Shown piece by piece: positions 1-12,603 of a stretch of DNA of 64,000 bases. How positions within the stretch are numbered: position 1 is the stretch's first letter; every line of letters begins with the position of its first letter. This stretch comes from Strigamia acuminata. Lineage: Eukaryota; Arthropoda; Chilopoda; Geophilomorpha; Linotaeniidae. Under the pieces are notes generated by a model. The model worked only from the letters and a program-made list of their open reading frames with translations. It had not been told where the DNA came from and did no database searches. The stretch covers positions 2,232,001 through 2,296,000 of the forward strand of contig OX442323.1 of assembly GCA_949358305.1 (NCBI GenBank), written 5' to 3'. The translations under genes and the position numbers were made by a program.

Positions 1-1316
1 ATACGAAAATGAATAGCCAATAAATGATGTTGCTAACCCTCCCCTTTTTACCTCACACACGCAAACTCACAAGGAGTAAAACTGAATGATATAATTTATT
101 GTTATTGATCGACATTACCACACCCCTCTTTCTGGATTGTGTTTAGATCTCAAAAACAGTTGTGTTTTTCAATTAAAAAAATTATTGCATGTTTACCGAA
201 TCATAAATTCGAGTTCGGTCAGTAAAGAACATCCCATCTGGGTTCATTAAGGCGCCGGCCCCATTTTAGCGCCTGGCAGTTAGCGACCCAAGTCATAAGT
301 AACACCATTTATTTGTTATTCATACAATTAATATTTTACTTTGTATTTATTAAGGCGATTTACAATTGCGATTAATCCAAACACGCATTAAAAATGCAGA
401 GGAAACCAAACTTATTCAATTTCTTTTAATCTCCAAGATAAGCCTAAGCATAAGATGCAAAATTAATTCACTTGTCAAGCTAAATGATCTATCCCTCGTG
501 GTTAAATTGCAAATCCCATGATTTATATATGTTGGCCAAAGCTTTGTCCACTTCTCATGGGTACTATCAGAGGATAAGACTAAAATCCTACACGAACCTA
601 GCTTTATATTCCAGCGTGGTTAGGATTGAGGGACATAATTAATGGGCCTCTTTCACTAATCCCAGATTCTGCTTTGGAGACAAACTTTGCGTTTAATGCA
701 GTAAAGAATAGTGTTTGCACATAACACTTCAATTACTGCCATCTTTCTCTTGCTGTTTTGCTTGTTGGTCCTCTTAAGCTTTCTCCCTCTCTCATGGCTC
801 ATCATTGCCGTGTCCTTATCTCCAGGATAAGACAATATACCTTAATGAAATAAGGTTATCAGTCAAGCTCATCTTGTTCTTCAGCTTGCTGCACAGCTTC
901 ATATGTAAAGGCAACTGCTTTTGGATTAAGAATAAAATTGCACAAGTCACACTTGGTTTGTTAAATCTCTTTGCAAGCTTGCTTTGCTTTGGTGGAGGCT
1001 TTCAAGAGTAAATGCTTTAATTAAGACCACAATTTAATTTCGGGAAAAATGAAATATTTCATTCAATTTTAAGCTTCCCATCTTGCATCTGTGCTAACTG
1101 CTTCAGTGGTCAAAAGTTGAAAATGCAGTTTGCAGTTTGTGGATGTGTTGATTATTCCTTTGACATTTTATTTCAGTAAACTTCTTACAGAGATAAACTG
1201 TTTATTATAAAAAACCTTCCATTACCGAAATATGTTAAGTCACTTCTCCTTTTCTTACCCATAAAGTTCAAAAAATATATTTTACAATATTTTACAATAC
1301 TACGTAAAGTTAAGTA

Positions 1317-1346
1317 CAGTCGTGTTCAAAAAAACTGGACCCTTAC
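1317..1346 (+). mobile_element. Mariner/Tc1-like terminal sequence, solo
   Basis: The stretch begins TACAGTCGTGTTCAAAA and continues into CTGGACCC, the form of a Tc1/mariner end next to a TA target. No matching inverted end was found nearby, so this is a truncated relic. No transposase reading frame accompanies it. Confidence 0.4.
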
Positions 1347-1734
1347 TCTACGAATGCTGGCAATTGAAATTGTGAGTAATTTTGTTTTTTGCCACTAGGT
1401 GAAACACCAGACATCAACAGGTGATAATACTTGTATAATACTGGGTATACAGTATAAGTACATTAAAGTACATTAAATAATACATTTGATAACAAAATTG
1501 AAAAAATTCAGTTTGAAAATGCGTTTATATTTGGAATGCATTTTGTAATGTATTTTACAAAATCTATTATCATTTGCAAACCAATAGCCTGCAAAAATGT
1601 ATTTGGTCTTGAAATGAATATAGAACAAGTCCCATTTTATTAAGCCAGCATCCGATGGTCATTAGAGCGCCGCTAATTGTCCAGTGTTATAGCGACGCCT
1701 TTGGGTGTGGTTGGGCAAATTATCTCTCACAGCA

Positions 1735-1806
1735 TTGCAAAATGCATTCTCAAAAAACATTTCAGAACACATTGCAAAATAATTTCAATGTATCTTTGAA
1801 CCATTC
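1735..1806 (+). repeat. Dispersed repeat, copy 1
   Basis: The words CATTGCAAAATAATTTCAATGT and TTTGAACCATT recur in similar form near 56,825-56,880 and, inverted, near 40,570-40,620. The surrounding 1,450-1,620 also resembles 56,690-56,800 (short stretches such as AATGCATTTTGTAATG). It looks like an old interspersed repeat of unknown class. Confidence 0.4.
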
Positions 1807-3372
1807 GGATAAGAATGAACACTTTAAACGCCCAGTGGTAACTTGAAGAATTTCTAAAATGGCTGCCCGATAGAAAAACAAAAACAACTGCACATACGGG
1901 TACATACATAATGCATAAGTTACTTCTCTAAGATAAAAAGGACATCAATTGGTGCCTTAGGTATAAATAAAGTATGACTTTTATAAGACATGATGAAATT
2001 TCGGTAACTTCCGCTCCCAATAAAACATTTAAGGAGAATAAGTAACTTATCCTCCTAGAATTGGATTCTGCGGAATGTACCTCTGTACATGAGACAGCAA
2101 TGAAATGAAGCCCATAAAAGACAGGTGCAGTTTCCTGCTTGGAGAAATATTCATTTTTTCAAGTGTCATTAACATGTCTTTCGCTATCCTATTGAAGGCC
2201 TTTGCCTTTACAAAATATTGCTCCGATCATACGTATGTTTTTGAATTATTTTTCAATTTCTTTCCGCAGAGAAACTTGACATTTCAATTAAACTTTAAAC
2301 TGCAAGATGAAAGAGTATTGTAATTTAATTTTTCAATTTTTGTTTTCAGCAAACAGTTCTTTTGTACAATATTTCCACATCAATGCATGTCATCTAAGGC
2401 AGCTAGGTAAGTGAATAAAAACAAAAACTCATTTCCACTGTTTGCTTTTGCAAATTTAAACCTTTTTAATTTGAAAATAAAAAAGTTCAAGCCCACCCAA
2501 CAGAACTAAGTGAGGCAGTAAGAATAGATTTCTTATTCCAACAAATTCATTCCTAAGGCCAAATGCAAAAACTAATTAATTATTTACCAGAAAGCTTCTC
2601 GCTAGCTTCATATTAACCGAAAACTGAATACTGAATCTACCTGAATCGCATCTAATCTTCTGTATCTCAGAGACCACCTAATCCCCAACTTATCCTAGAG
2701 TCAAATTCTATTGTAATTAGCAATTCTTGGAATTTGGAATTTGACTTATTGAAAACTTATCTTGATTGTTCATAGCAATGGATTGAAACAATGGCAAACG
2801 TTTTTTTTTACAAATTTTACAACAGTTAGAAGTAGGGCTAGGATAAATGCATAAATGCATAGGAATTATTTTTATTCAATAAAAAGCCGAAATTGGCTAT
2901 AAATGCATATTTTCCAAAAATCAGAAATAAATGCATAAATCGCCAGTTTTTCGGGAAAAAACGGCGATTTGTGTCTGTTTTTAACGATACGTAACATGTA
3001 CACATCAATTTTTTCCTTTTTTAAAGACACGTATCATGTACGTATGCTTGCATTCGAAAAACTATGGACTTCGCCAAAAACAAACACCAGGGGAAGTCAC
3101 TAAATTAGTGCCTGGAAAAAGTTTTAAGAAATAAACAAATTAAAAAAAATGAAAATATAGAAAAAAATGAATTGTAATTACTAATTATACTCATTTACAC
3201 CAAGAACACTTTGAAATGGCATTAAGTTTGTCACGATCCTGACTTTAAACAGTAGAAATTTTTGAAAATTTTGAGCGCATTTTGCGCCTTTTCACCGATT
3301 TAACCCCATTTTAGTTAGAAAGATACCCATCCATAAATTATCGACTACTCACTCGCCTTCTCCCACTAAAAG

Positions 3373-3374
<2 letters not shown>

Positions 3375-3404
<30 letters not shown>
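3375..3404. repeat. (TA)n microsatellite
   Basis: About 15 uninterrupted TA units follow AGATT and end before CTGTCATTG. Simple repeat. Confidence 0.9.
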
Positions 3405-3406
<2 letters not shown>

Positions 3407-4529
3407 GTCATTGATCAGGAAAAGACCAAAGGGTTTTTGTTGATTTCCACAGGTCTCCTGAGGTTAAGCTGCATTTTGATCAATAGTCAGGTCTAGTAAA
3501 ATGTGCTTAAAAAGGAGGAGTTGTGCTCATAATATTGGTTCACCTCGACAAAGTGAATGGCTCTTGTTGCCATTAATAACACCACCTTTTGTATCAAAGT
3601 TCAGAGATTAGCACTAAGGTTGTTGTTCACAAAGAGCCTGGGCTTTCTCTATGTAGTTCCATTGATGTTTACACTTTAAGAAATTAATTTTTACTGCTCA
3701 TGTAAAATGGAGAGATTTCAGTTAAGATGTTAAAGTTGAACAATCTGCAATACACAACAACAAAGATATTTCACTTTTATTGCAGCCCATTTAAATGTTA
3801 CCGTGTCAATTTAATTGCCCCTATACCCCGGTATTGAATTTCCACATTTCGCTTCTTTTTCTGCTTTCTTATCAACAAATCTCTTTCTTCATCCATTCAT
3901 ACTTTAATTAAATCTCAGCCAGTGGAAAATTGTGCATTCTTCCCCATTTAAGCATAATTTTCCCCATGTTTGACTTGGGTGGTAATTAACAATGTATATT
4001 TGGCGGTTGAGCAGAGGAATGGAATTTTACTTTTTTTCCTTTTTTCTCTCTTTTAACCTTTTTTCAGTTTTTTTTTTCAAGAAATAACTTGCGGTTTTCT
4101 TAAATGCTACTTGTAAAGCATCATAATTTAAGCTGATACGCGTGAAGAAATGAAAAATTAAAACAAAAATAATGAGCCAATTAACCAAATGTAAAGAGAT
4201 ACCTCACAACACACTCAACTTTCCATACGAAATAAAAACTTCAACAAATTTCATAAATGCTATATTTGGAATCTCAGCAAAAGCTGCCCAGAATCCTAAA
4301 TTAGGAATCGTACCGCAAACCCCCTGATTGCCGATCAGGTGCACATACCGCTCTTTCTTCAATTTTCACTAAAACCAATAATCTCACACGCTTGGAACAA
4401 TAAGATTAACTAGACGGTTTTCTAATATTATCAGTTTCTATTAATCACAAAATCAATCATTTTTGATGCCGTCAAATTCAATCGAATGATTCTGCAATTG
4501 TGTTTGCAAGATTCTGATAATATTAGTGT

Positions 4530-4862
4530 GTAACTTGGGCCTATTTCTCATTGGCTGAGCCTTTTCACTGGTGTAGTGATACTAAAACATACATCAAAAC
4601 ACTGGCTGACATTTTGAATGCTGTCCAGACAAAACAACCAATCATAAATTTGAAAATTGTTTTGTTCCCTGGAAGAAGCAAGCAATAAACTTAATAACGT
4701 TGAAATGTTGAAATAAACCAACATAAATCTTTATTTTATGACTTCAAGATACATTTCCTTAGAAAATACAAACAACATTACATCATTTCAATGATTAATG
4801 AGCACATAATAAGGCCGAATGGGAGTTAGCCACTCTTGGAGTGGGTTAGAGTGTAGTGTTAT
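4530..4862. mobile_element. Foldback family A, degenerate copy
   Basis: The interior matches other family A copies: a CATTGGCTGAGCC block, CACTGGTGTAGTG, and a stretch ending AAAACAACCAATCA are shared with copies at 8920, 26,343, 30,094 and 40,691. The outer arms are no longer complementary, so this copy is decayed or a half element. No coding capacity. Confidence 0.5.
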
Positions 4863-4863
4863 G

Positions 4864-4921
4864 TAATATCGTATACTGTATTACCCGCTTTAACTGACAT
4901 GCAACTATAAGTAAAATTACC
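4864..4921 (+). repeat. Short dispersed repeat H, copy 1
   Basis: Shares CTGTATTACCCG, GCTTTAA and a CATGC word in the same order with 14,560-14,605, 15,073-15,126 (inverted), 28,986-29,040 and 49,590-49,664 (inverted). Class unknown. Confidence 0.4.
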
Positions 4922-6074
4922 AACCAGAAATTGGAAAGCAGGAGTATAGACCATTAATTTCTCTTTTAATATTACCTGGAGTTCCTTCATTGGAAAGAGT
5001 TTATATGATTTACATTCCATAAATCCGCTCTCGACATTAAAATGACTGAAATTATGCTTATTTAGTTCATGTTAATTTTCTAATCAAACTAGCATGTAAT
5101 TTGCCGTCACCACAAATCCTAATCATCATCCAAGCAGCTTAGCCCAGTGTATCGGAAAAAGTTTCATACATGGCTGAATATATTCACTGAAATCAAAATG
5201 CTGTCATTCCTTTCCACACCACTTATCCAGGTGCTGAGGCAATTTCTGTAAACTCTAACACATTACATGGGCATTATGCAAGCACAAGCACTAGACATTA
5301 AATCATCTTCGTCATGTTCGGCTTCAACTTTAGAATTCAACATTACGGTTAACATTTGGTGTAATTTTCTCGTTTACTGTATATTTTTACCATGATTCAT
5401 GTCACATTCAGATGTTTAGTTTTATAAACAACCATTTTTTTGCTGAATCATTACTTTTCAGTTTGGAAACATTAAAATCCCTTTTTTTATCTCTTTTTTT
5501 TATTATATAAAAAAAAATTTCATCCAAAAAGTTAAATTGAAAATAAATCACCTACCTTCAATGACAGACGCGAAGATCTAACTTATCGTTAAACAACACT
5601 CAATTCAGGATCAAATTTCATTAAATGGATGTATGTCATGATGCACACAAAAATGATCCTCTCGTCGAGCTGAGCAACTTTTGTCCTGGCACAGTAGTCG
5701 GATTACCTGTGCGAATATAAGAAAATGTTATTTGAAAAAGCCCATTTCTTTCTCGATTAGTCTTCAAGTTTTTGCCACGGGTATTGAGGCAATGAGACAT
5801 ACCGGTTTGATGATTTAAATATAACGTTTGACACTCTTTAATTCGCCTTCATCTCCCATCGGCACCATTATAATCACACAAGAACAATAGTCATGACAAC
5901 CAACAAAACATAGCAACGGTTGTCACGAATGAAATAACAATAGCAATACAAATTATATCATTTCTTAAACGCACTTAACCTCAGGTATGCACTGAAACAA
6001 ATAACCTCCTTAACCAGCAGGCAAAATACCAAAATGAAGATGACTGACAACGATCGAAAGGCTTTTTGGAGTAC

Positions 6075-6141
6075 AGTCGAACCTCTTTATAACGAATAGC
6101 GATATAGCGAATTATTCATTATAACGAATAGGTAAAAATGG
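6075..6141 (+). mobile_element. Pogo/Tigger-like terminal fragment
   Basis: ACAGTCGAACCTCTTTATAA followed by CGAATA, a gap, and then CATTATAACGAATAGG. This resembles pogo-group ends (CAGTCGAACCTCGTTATAACGA-type). A related sequence, CAGTCGAATCTCCTTATAAC, stands at 18,651 beside the LTR element. No partner end found, so it is a fragment. Confidence 0.45.
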
Positions 6142-8277
6142 CCCACTTAGAAGTGCTCAAATAATAAAGTTAGAATTTCAAGTTAAGAAGTGGCAATGGC
6201 TACGTTCATGTGCAGTCATTGGTTGAGATCTATTGATGTCTGTTCGTTTCCTCGACATTACGTTTTGACAAAGTTTTCAAGGCTTTTTCTTCCTTTTTTT
6301 TACAAGGGGGCTACACCAAGGTTGAACGAGTTATTAGGTTTGGCCACTTGGAGAGTTAGGTGAACTCAGCTCTCATTGGCTCACATTTTGTGTGACGTCG
6401 GTGGGCGCCAGTTGTGTGATCACTCTTTGAAAAACATTCATATTGAGTGCCAAATCCACAAATGTCATCAATTCACTCCAAATTATTTATTCTGCAATTT
6501 TTGCAGGTATTTTTCAGATTTGGAATTTTAATTTGGATTTTTTTTTTGCCACTATCATCCACAATCCACTATTATTCCATTGTTCTTTAAACAAACAGGA
6601 ATAATAATGGTTGTCAAAGCATCCCAATCAAAGATTTTTTCTCTTGGCTAAATTAAACGAAAAAAAATTTAGTTTTATTTAATCGGATTAATCAACTCAT
6701 TAATTAATTTTTTGTAATTTTTTTTAATTTAATTTTATTGATTTTATGATTTTTGGCCGTAGACCAGTGATTTCAGTGACTTCTGATCCATTAAAACCAA
6801 ACGTATGGAATTATTACAAAATTTTAAAGATATTCATGCATCATTTGTATGTGTGAGTCAATTAATAGCCACTTCGTAAAAGGCAAACTGAAGATGAGCA
6901 TAAAATTAAAGAAACTGTTTCGAAAGTTTTGGGCTAGGAAAAAAACTTGCTAATTTCAACAAGTCATTTCACAGGGTAATATCAAGCTGTGTGATGACAC
7001 CTTGTTGCAAGTTTGTACAACATTGGCAATAAAACAGTCGTTTAATTATTTGTTAGAACATTTTCCCTGTGGGAAAAGTGACAAGGTTTGATGTCATCTG
7101 CATTTGCCCACGCCGTGGGAGTCGAGGCAGGTTGTAATCAAGTTGCTCGGAGGCAGGCCATTTGCTAATGAGATAAAAGGAAATACAATCAGTGGAATTG
7201 CTTTCCTACTCGTGACATTACATGTTTGTTTAATTTTGGAATTTGTTGCGATGGAATTCAGTCAAATGAAATGTCTATTTCTCATTTTATTAACGGGTCA
7301 CATGATCAATCTTGTTCGTGATTTCCCTCTCATGTCTCTCTCGCTCCCGAGTCCCGGTGTGACCATTTGGTGACAGAGATGAATGACTCCACGAGCTAAG
7401 AGGAATATCGTGATTTCCCTTCAAGTCCATCTATTTTCAAACTCATTTTGCCTTGAACAAATACGCAAAGACAAAGCACACAGAGTGTCTAGTCAGGGTT
7501 GCAGCGTTATCATACATAACTGTAACGGTAATGCATTACATATTGATGACAAGATAAACTAACGGAAATTACGTGACCAGCTGCCCCTGCGCTCTGATCA
7601 CTCGCCTGCAACGCAAGGCACTTGGTGCAGCTCTCGCGTCTTTCGCGCACCTTACAATTAAATTGCTAATTCTGTTAGCATTACACTGTGTAACTTTATT
7701 AAAACATATTTTTCGCCTAAGATGGCATTTCTCTGCTAAAAAATAAATTCTTCAGAACTAAAAAATGATTTTGGGCCTAAATTTGAATACATCTGCTAAT
7801 AATTGCAAACCTTTTCTGAAACCTGATCAAATTCCAAGTTATTTTTTTTAATTTATTAGATATAGATCCGAGACGTTCTGCACAGTGTATGACATTTCTT
7901 GTCCAAAGTGGATTGATTTTCCACCAGTATTGACTCTCGATATTTTAATCGACTTTTAAACCAATATTTTAATTTGTGTCAGAAACTGTCCAAGTTGGAG
8001 TGCAATTCAAACGTATTGATTTTAATCCAGCAAACTATATACATTTGTAAGACATTAGCTATGTTTGAGTTATTTGAGCTATAACCCATAAAAATTACTT
8101 ATTAAACTATTTTCACCTGTCTCGTGCACATCATTTCTCACTTAAAAATTCCAGTTTGCAACTCGAGATAAGTGTACAGCGAATGCATTCACATTTTCAA
8201 TTCCCAGTCTCAGTTATCACCACGTGCCAGAAGTGCAGCGAAAGTGAAATTTACTGGCTCCAAGTCACGTGACACCA

Positions 8278-8332
8278 CTATAAAGAAGGTGTTGCCTTAA
8301 TTCACTTCGACCCTTTCGCCATAGACGTAAGT
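8278..8332 (+). promoter_or_regulatory. Possible promoter and tiny leader exon
   Basis: CACTATAAAGAAGG gives a TATA-like box at about 8279. About 30 bases on is TTCACTTCG, and then CATAGAC followed by a strong donor-like GTAAGTGG near 8329. This could start a short untranslated exon, for example for the sarcoglycan gene whose first coding exon at 23,392 is preceded by a splice acceptor. No transcript evidence; could be chance. Confidence 0.15.
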
Positions 8333-8919
8333 GGCTTTCCTATATAAATCCATTTTTTGTCAATTTATATTTTTCGAAAACCGTCCATTTTACTCATTCC
8401 GCAAAGGAAGAATCTATCGACAGGGGAAAATGCTTGGGCTCAGGCCAAGCAGCTCATTTTTTTCTCCTACGTAAACGCCTTATTTTTTCCTTCAAATGTC
8501 CATTATATTCCATTGAAACAATCGTGTTACTGCATTAAAGCAGATTTTCATATTTTTCCGTTTGTTTGTACACTAAAAACGGCGTCAGTGCAATCGGCTA
8601 AGAGGGTCTTCGGTTTGTACGATCCTTAAACTAATGCGTTCTCTCTCGCATTATTATCTGTCAGATACAAGTAAAATTAACCTCTTGCAAGACAATTTGA
8701 ATAATGAAAATCATGTACAAGTTTATCTGATACTTCCTGCACATTGTCCACGTCTTTTCCTCTTTCAAAGCTTTATGTGCTTCTCCATAATTCCCATAAC
8801 TTTTTAATTCATTCAAGCCCTTCCCGGCATTCAAAATCTGCATCAGATTCTTGAAATGAAAAACACTATCTTCAGACGTCGCTGTTTAAATGCGAGATGA
8901 AATATAGCTGGCTTGTTAC

Positions 8920-9344
8920 TATACTCTGACCAACCCTTAGAGGGGGACCAGTTCCTATTGGCCGAGCCTGTTTACTCCTAACTGTTGCCTGTATTCTTTC
9001 ACCAAGAAAAGTAGTTTTGTTGTGGTTTAAATTAGTTTGATTATTTTATGTGTGAGATAATGATGTAAATTTACTTATATTAAATAATATAATGTTTTAA
9101 AAAGTCGGGAAGCAATGTTTTATGCTGTAATTTCTCCAAAATACATGATTGTTCAGTTCGTTCAATTTATCGGTTGCTTTGTCTAGCTGTTTTTGAATGT
9201 TATGATTGATTGTTTAGTCTGGACACAAAATGGCTTCCCGTAACTCGAGCATTTGCTCTTCGGCCTACTTTTATGTAGCCCTACACCAGTGAATAGGCTC
9301 GGCCAATAGGAACTGGTCCCCCTCTAAGGGTTGGTCAGAGTATA
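8920..9344. mobile_element. Foldback MITE, family A copy 2
   Basis: The arms are perfect inverted repeats of about 50 bases: TATACTCTGACCAACCC at the left and GGGTTGGTCAGAGTATA at the right, running inward through ATTGGCCGAGCC. The centre is AT-rich with the family's AAAAGTAGTTTTGTT block. The ends suggest a TA target duplication. No ORF. The strong arm identity within the copy implies recent insertion or arm correction. Confidence 0.85.
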
Positions 9345-9482
9345 CTTGTATTGCATGTTGTAATTTAGGGCTGCCATTTTAATGATCCAACAATTTGGTT
9401 CTTGTTCTAGATCGAGGTCTTGCCGTTCAATTCTGATTGGTTCCTTATTACTTCAACTTCAAACAAAAGTATAAACATACTA

Positions 9483-9892
9483 CAAGGAAACCGCAGGAGT
9501 GTGTAATCCACAATTGTTTAAAATTTTTTGTGTTGTAACACTACTTTTTTATTTATTGAGTAAAAAGACCAATTTTATCCTTACACTTGGTGAATAAGCT
9601 GCTGGACATGTGACATGTGACAACATAACTACTCATAATTCATAATTCACTATTCATGATGTCACATGTCCAGCAGCCTATTTACCAAGCGTAACCATAA
9701 AATCGGCCTTTTTACTCAAAATGTAAAAAAGTTAAAACACACTGTAAAGAATTCTGTGTTGTAACTGTTTGTAACAATGTGAGAAAGAGGTGCATTTAAA
9801 TAAACAAAGTATTGACTATTTAGATGATAACAATACTTTATTTTAAAAAAAGTTTAAACAATTGTGGATGACACACTCCTGCGGTCTCCTTG
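9483..9892. mobile_element. Foldback MITE, family B copy 1 (composite)
   Basis: Inverted arms CAAGGAAACCGCAGGAGTGT and ACACTCCTGCGGTCTCCTTG continue inward through CCACAATTGTTTAAA. A second palindrome occupies the middle (9568-9725). The right interior (GTAACTGTTTGTAACAATGT and onward) matches the shorter family B copy at 30,589-30,745, so the central palindrome was probably inserted into a family B element. Confidence 0.8.
9568..9725. mobile_element. Inner palindromic element nested in family B
   Basis: Left arm TTTACACTTGGT-like sequence through GCTGCTGGACATGTGACAT mirrors ATGTCACATGTCCAGCAGC through ACCAAGCG and the outer TTTTTACTCAAAATG. The arms are about 60 bases with a few mismatches around an AT-rich loop. 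The sister copy at 30,589 lacks this block, which supports a separate insertion. Confidence 0.65.
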
Positions 9893-11534
9893 CGAGCTTA
9901 CCTTACCTTTGCTTACTACCTTCTACTCAATCTTATAAATGCAAAAAACTGAAAAAGTAAAAAAACGTGTGAAAACAGCTTTAAAAAACTGACCGATTTG
10001 TTCTTATGTCTTCTCCTGCCGTGCACATGCGCATATCATACATCTTGACAACGACAATATTTCAATTTCTTTTTCTATTCCCCACCAATATTTTTTTCCC
10101 TTCTTTCTGCTCTGAGCCGAGAATTGCTTTTCCAGTTTTGCTACCAGCTAATAAAAAATATATATCAGATGCCGAAGCAATTTTTGCTTCTTTAGCGTTA
10201 TGCAAAACATTCTTTTTTTGTCCCCCTTCTTTTTGCGCATTTATATTTCATCATCTCTTTATTTCCACTACATTCAACGCGATTTAATTTTTTATATCTT
10301 TATTGATTTCTCTCTACATGCTTATATATTGTCTTTTTCTCCCCCTCTCGCACACAAGTTGTTTTTAAATAAACTCAATTTCGATTCGTTTCTGTAATTT
10401 CCTGTTTTTCTAACCTATTTATACGAGCAATTGTCAGCAGGTGGCGCAACCGGGTCATTTCGAAATTCAGTTCGTGATATTGACTAAAACAAAAAAAAAA
10501 TTCTTCTAATACTTTTCATTTTCATCCCTTCCTCGCTCCCCCTACAATATTAATATTTTAAACGCTGTTCACACGTCTAGTTTTAGGTTGGCATGGATAC
10601 GCATATACACAGCTTAGCACGATATCACAGGGTTTCAAGTTGATGCTTGAAGGGAAGCAATTACTTTGTAATGATGCCGCCATCGCTGCATTCTCAAATG
10701 CACGCAAATTGCCACCACTTTAAGAATGGAACAAAAAAAAATATCGTGCGACAATGACAAGTCATCGTAAACACCACAAATATCAATTACTTTCAATATT
10801 TATTTAATTTCCGCCGAAATTTCTTAGAAAAATTTGCAAATTCTGCACCCCGAATGGTTTTGTGCACAAATCAATGCCACAATGAAACAAACAACAATAA
10901 AACCACAACAAATAACATATAATTCTACTGAGGCCATTTGTAATTTTTTGTAATGTATGCGTTCAAATGATAAAATAATCACAAAAATAAGTAAAACGTT
11001 TGGCATTCCCAACCGAGCACTTTTTAGAGAGTTCACTGTAATATATTATATAGGTGTCGGCGGGCCCATTGGATAGTGATATTTGATGGAAAAACTATAA
11101 ATTCTGTGTAGGATAAACCAAATATTCAAGAGAAATATTATCGATCTCGTCACTGCCACCCTCCGTATGTCTCATCACTGTCAGAACTCGAATCACCAAC
11201 AATTTCTTCCCAATTTGTGCGATCGGTTAGACACATATCAAGCTGCTATGCAATTGTGACTTGTGACATGTCCTAACAGGTCTTGCTTGTTCAGCTAGGC
11301 TGCCTCAAATTCTACCATAATTATCCTCCCATTAGCACCTGTCGACCCAAAGTTTTTTTTTTTAAGTTCTAAAAGTTCTTCCCAGGGGGGCAAGTGCTCC
11401 CTCTTGACCCCCAAATCTCAACGTCACAGCAATGTAAACGTTTGAAAATCCGCTACAGTGGGCGCACAAGTTATTGGTATTTAAATTTCAAAAGTGTCCA
11501 AAGTAACCCCATTCTACGGTACTAAAAAATAAAA
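9893..11534. other. Intergenic, no gene seen
   Basis: T-rich and A-rich stretches with short chance ORFs (for example 10,006-10,287). No domain, no splice pair, no RNA gene recognised. Confidence 0.5.
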
Positions 11535-11791
11535 TACCGTGTTTTATCGATTATGAGCCGCGGCTCTTATTCGAAACTGCCATTTTTGTCAGCAATTACA
11601 ATTTCTGTTTTTCGTTTGTTACATTTGTTTAATGTAACAAACTAAGTCTGAACGTCACGAACAAAGCATACGTTCATCGTTCGTGAGGTTAAATACGGAA
11701 ACAATACTGTACTTTTGCAAAAATACGGTATTCTTGGTGTCTTAGCCGTGGCTACTATTCGAGGGCGACTCTTAATCGGTAAAATACAGTA
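11535..11791 (+). mobile_element. MITE family D, copy 1
   Basis: Starts TACCGTGTTTTATCGATTA and ends TTAATCGGTAAAATACAGTA, forming terminal inverted repeats. The interior (GAAACTGCCATTTTTGTCAG, GTTTGTTACATTTG) matches 27,690-27,960 in the opposite orientation. Non-coding; superfamily not assigned. Confidence 0.8.
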
Positions 11792-12013
11792 ATTAAATTT
11801 TACTGAAAGTCTTCTATTTTGATGCTCTTATCTCCAAATGTTGATAATAAAATATGGATTTATTAACATCAATGGTGCTTAAGAAAAAAAATAAAAAAGT
11901 TTAAGTCACCAAAGGCCTTTCGATCATTCGTAAATGGTCTCTACACTTTATATCCGGTTTCGAATTTCTGCCTGACCCAGCAGCAGCAAGAATGAATTAG
12001 AAAATTTACAGCA

Positions 12014-12396
12014 TACAGTGGTTCAAAAAATTTTGTTGACACTGCAAGTTTTTGCAATTTAATGCCAAAAACTAATAGAAAATTTTAAAATCCACTTGAT
12101 TTTCAGATTCCCCACACTCAAATTAACCCATGCAAACAAATTTTTAGACCTATATACTATTCAGTAAATTTATTACACACATTTTTCAAAAGACAGTTAC
12201 AATTTGAAACAAAATAATTATGTTGACAACCAAAACTGTGAAATACAAGCAATGAAATAACATTGTTTCTTCCTTATTAAAAATGTGTGTTCTCCTTTAG
12301 CATCTATAACTGCTTTCAAGTGGTTTGGCACAATCTCTACTATTGGCATTTAATTGCAAAAACATGCAGTGTCAACAAAGTTTTTTAGCCACTGTA
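12014..12396. mobile_element. Tc1/mariner-type MITE
   Basis: Roughly 53-base terminal inverted repeats with a few mismatches: TACAGTGGTTCAAAAAATTT at the left, and at the right a sequence whose complement reads TACAGTGGCTAAAAAACTTT. Both continue through GTTGACACTGCA and TTTTTGCAATT. A TA flanks each side. No transposase inside. Confidence 0.8.
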
Positions 12397-12603
12397 CCAA
12401 ATATAAAATCTCTACCCAGGGTTAATAAAAATATTTTATGAAACATTATTTTATGTGAAAATTCTTGAGTGAGATCCAGCAAATCTTACCTCTGGTTTCT
12501 TCTTGTGATCAAACACGGGATTTAGGGATTAATTTGATTAGAACACTATTTTTAGCATCTGTGGAAGTTTTATGCACATGCCTCAAACCAGCCCTGCTTG
12601 TTA

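Larger units (their letters stand above)
1..4529. other. Intergenic, no gene seen
   Basis: AT-rich DNA with stops in all frames; the open frames here are short and lack any family resemblance or splice context. It contains a mariner-like tip near 1317, a dispersed repeat near 1735, a cluster of AAATGCAT words near 2840-2945 and a TA microsatellite near 3380. A distal 5' untranslated exon of the sarcoglycan gene could hide here but nothing marks one. Confidence 0.6.
4922..8919. other. Intergenic, no gene supported
   Basis: AT-rich. Slightly GC-richer patches lie at 5640-5900 and 7560-7680, and open frames occur near 7104-7373, but none has recognisable domains or paired splice sites. A pogo-like terminal fragment lies at 6075 and a TATA-box-like promoter candidate near 8279. 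Confidence 0.5.

Noticed and set aside
5640-5960. Minus-strand pieces reading LLCQDKSCSARREDHFC and MGDEGELKSVKRYI with donor- and acceptor-like borders
   Set aside because: Composition looks coding, but the two pieces cannot be joined in one frame, and I recognise no family. Kept out of the gene list.
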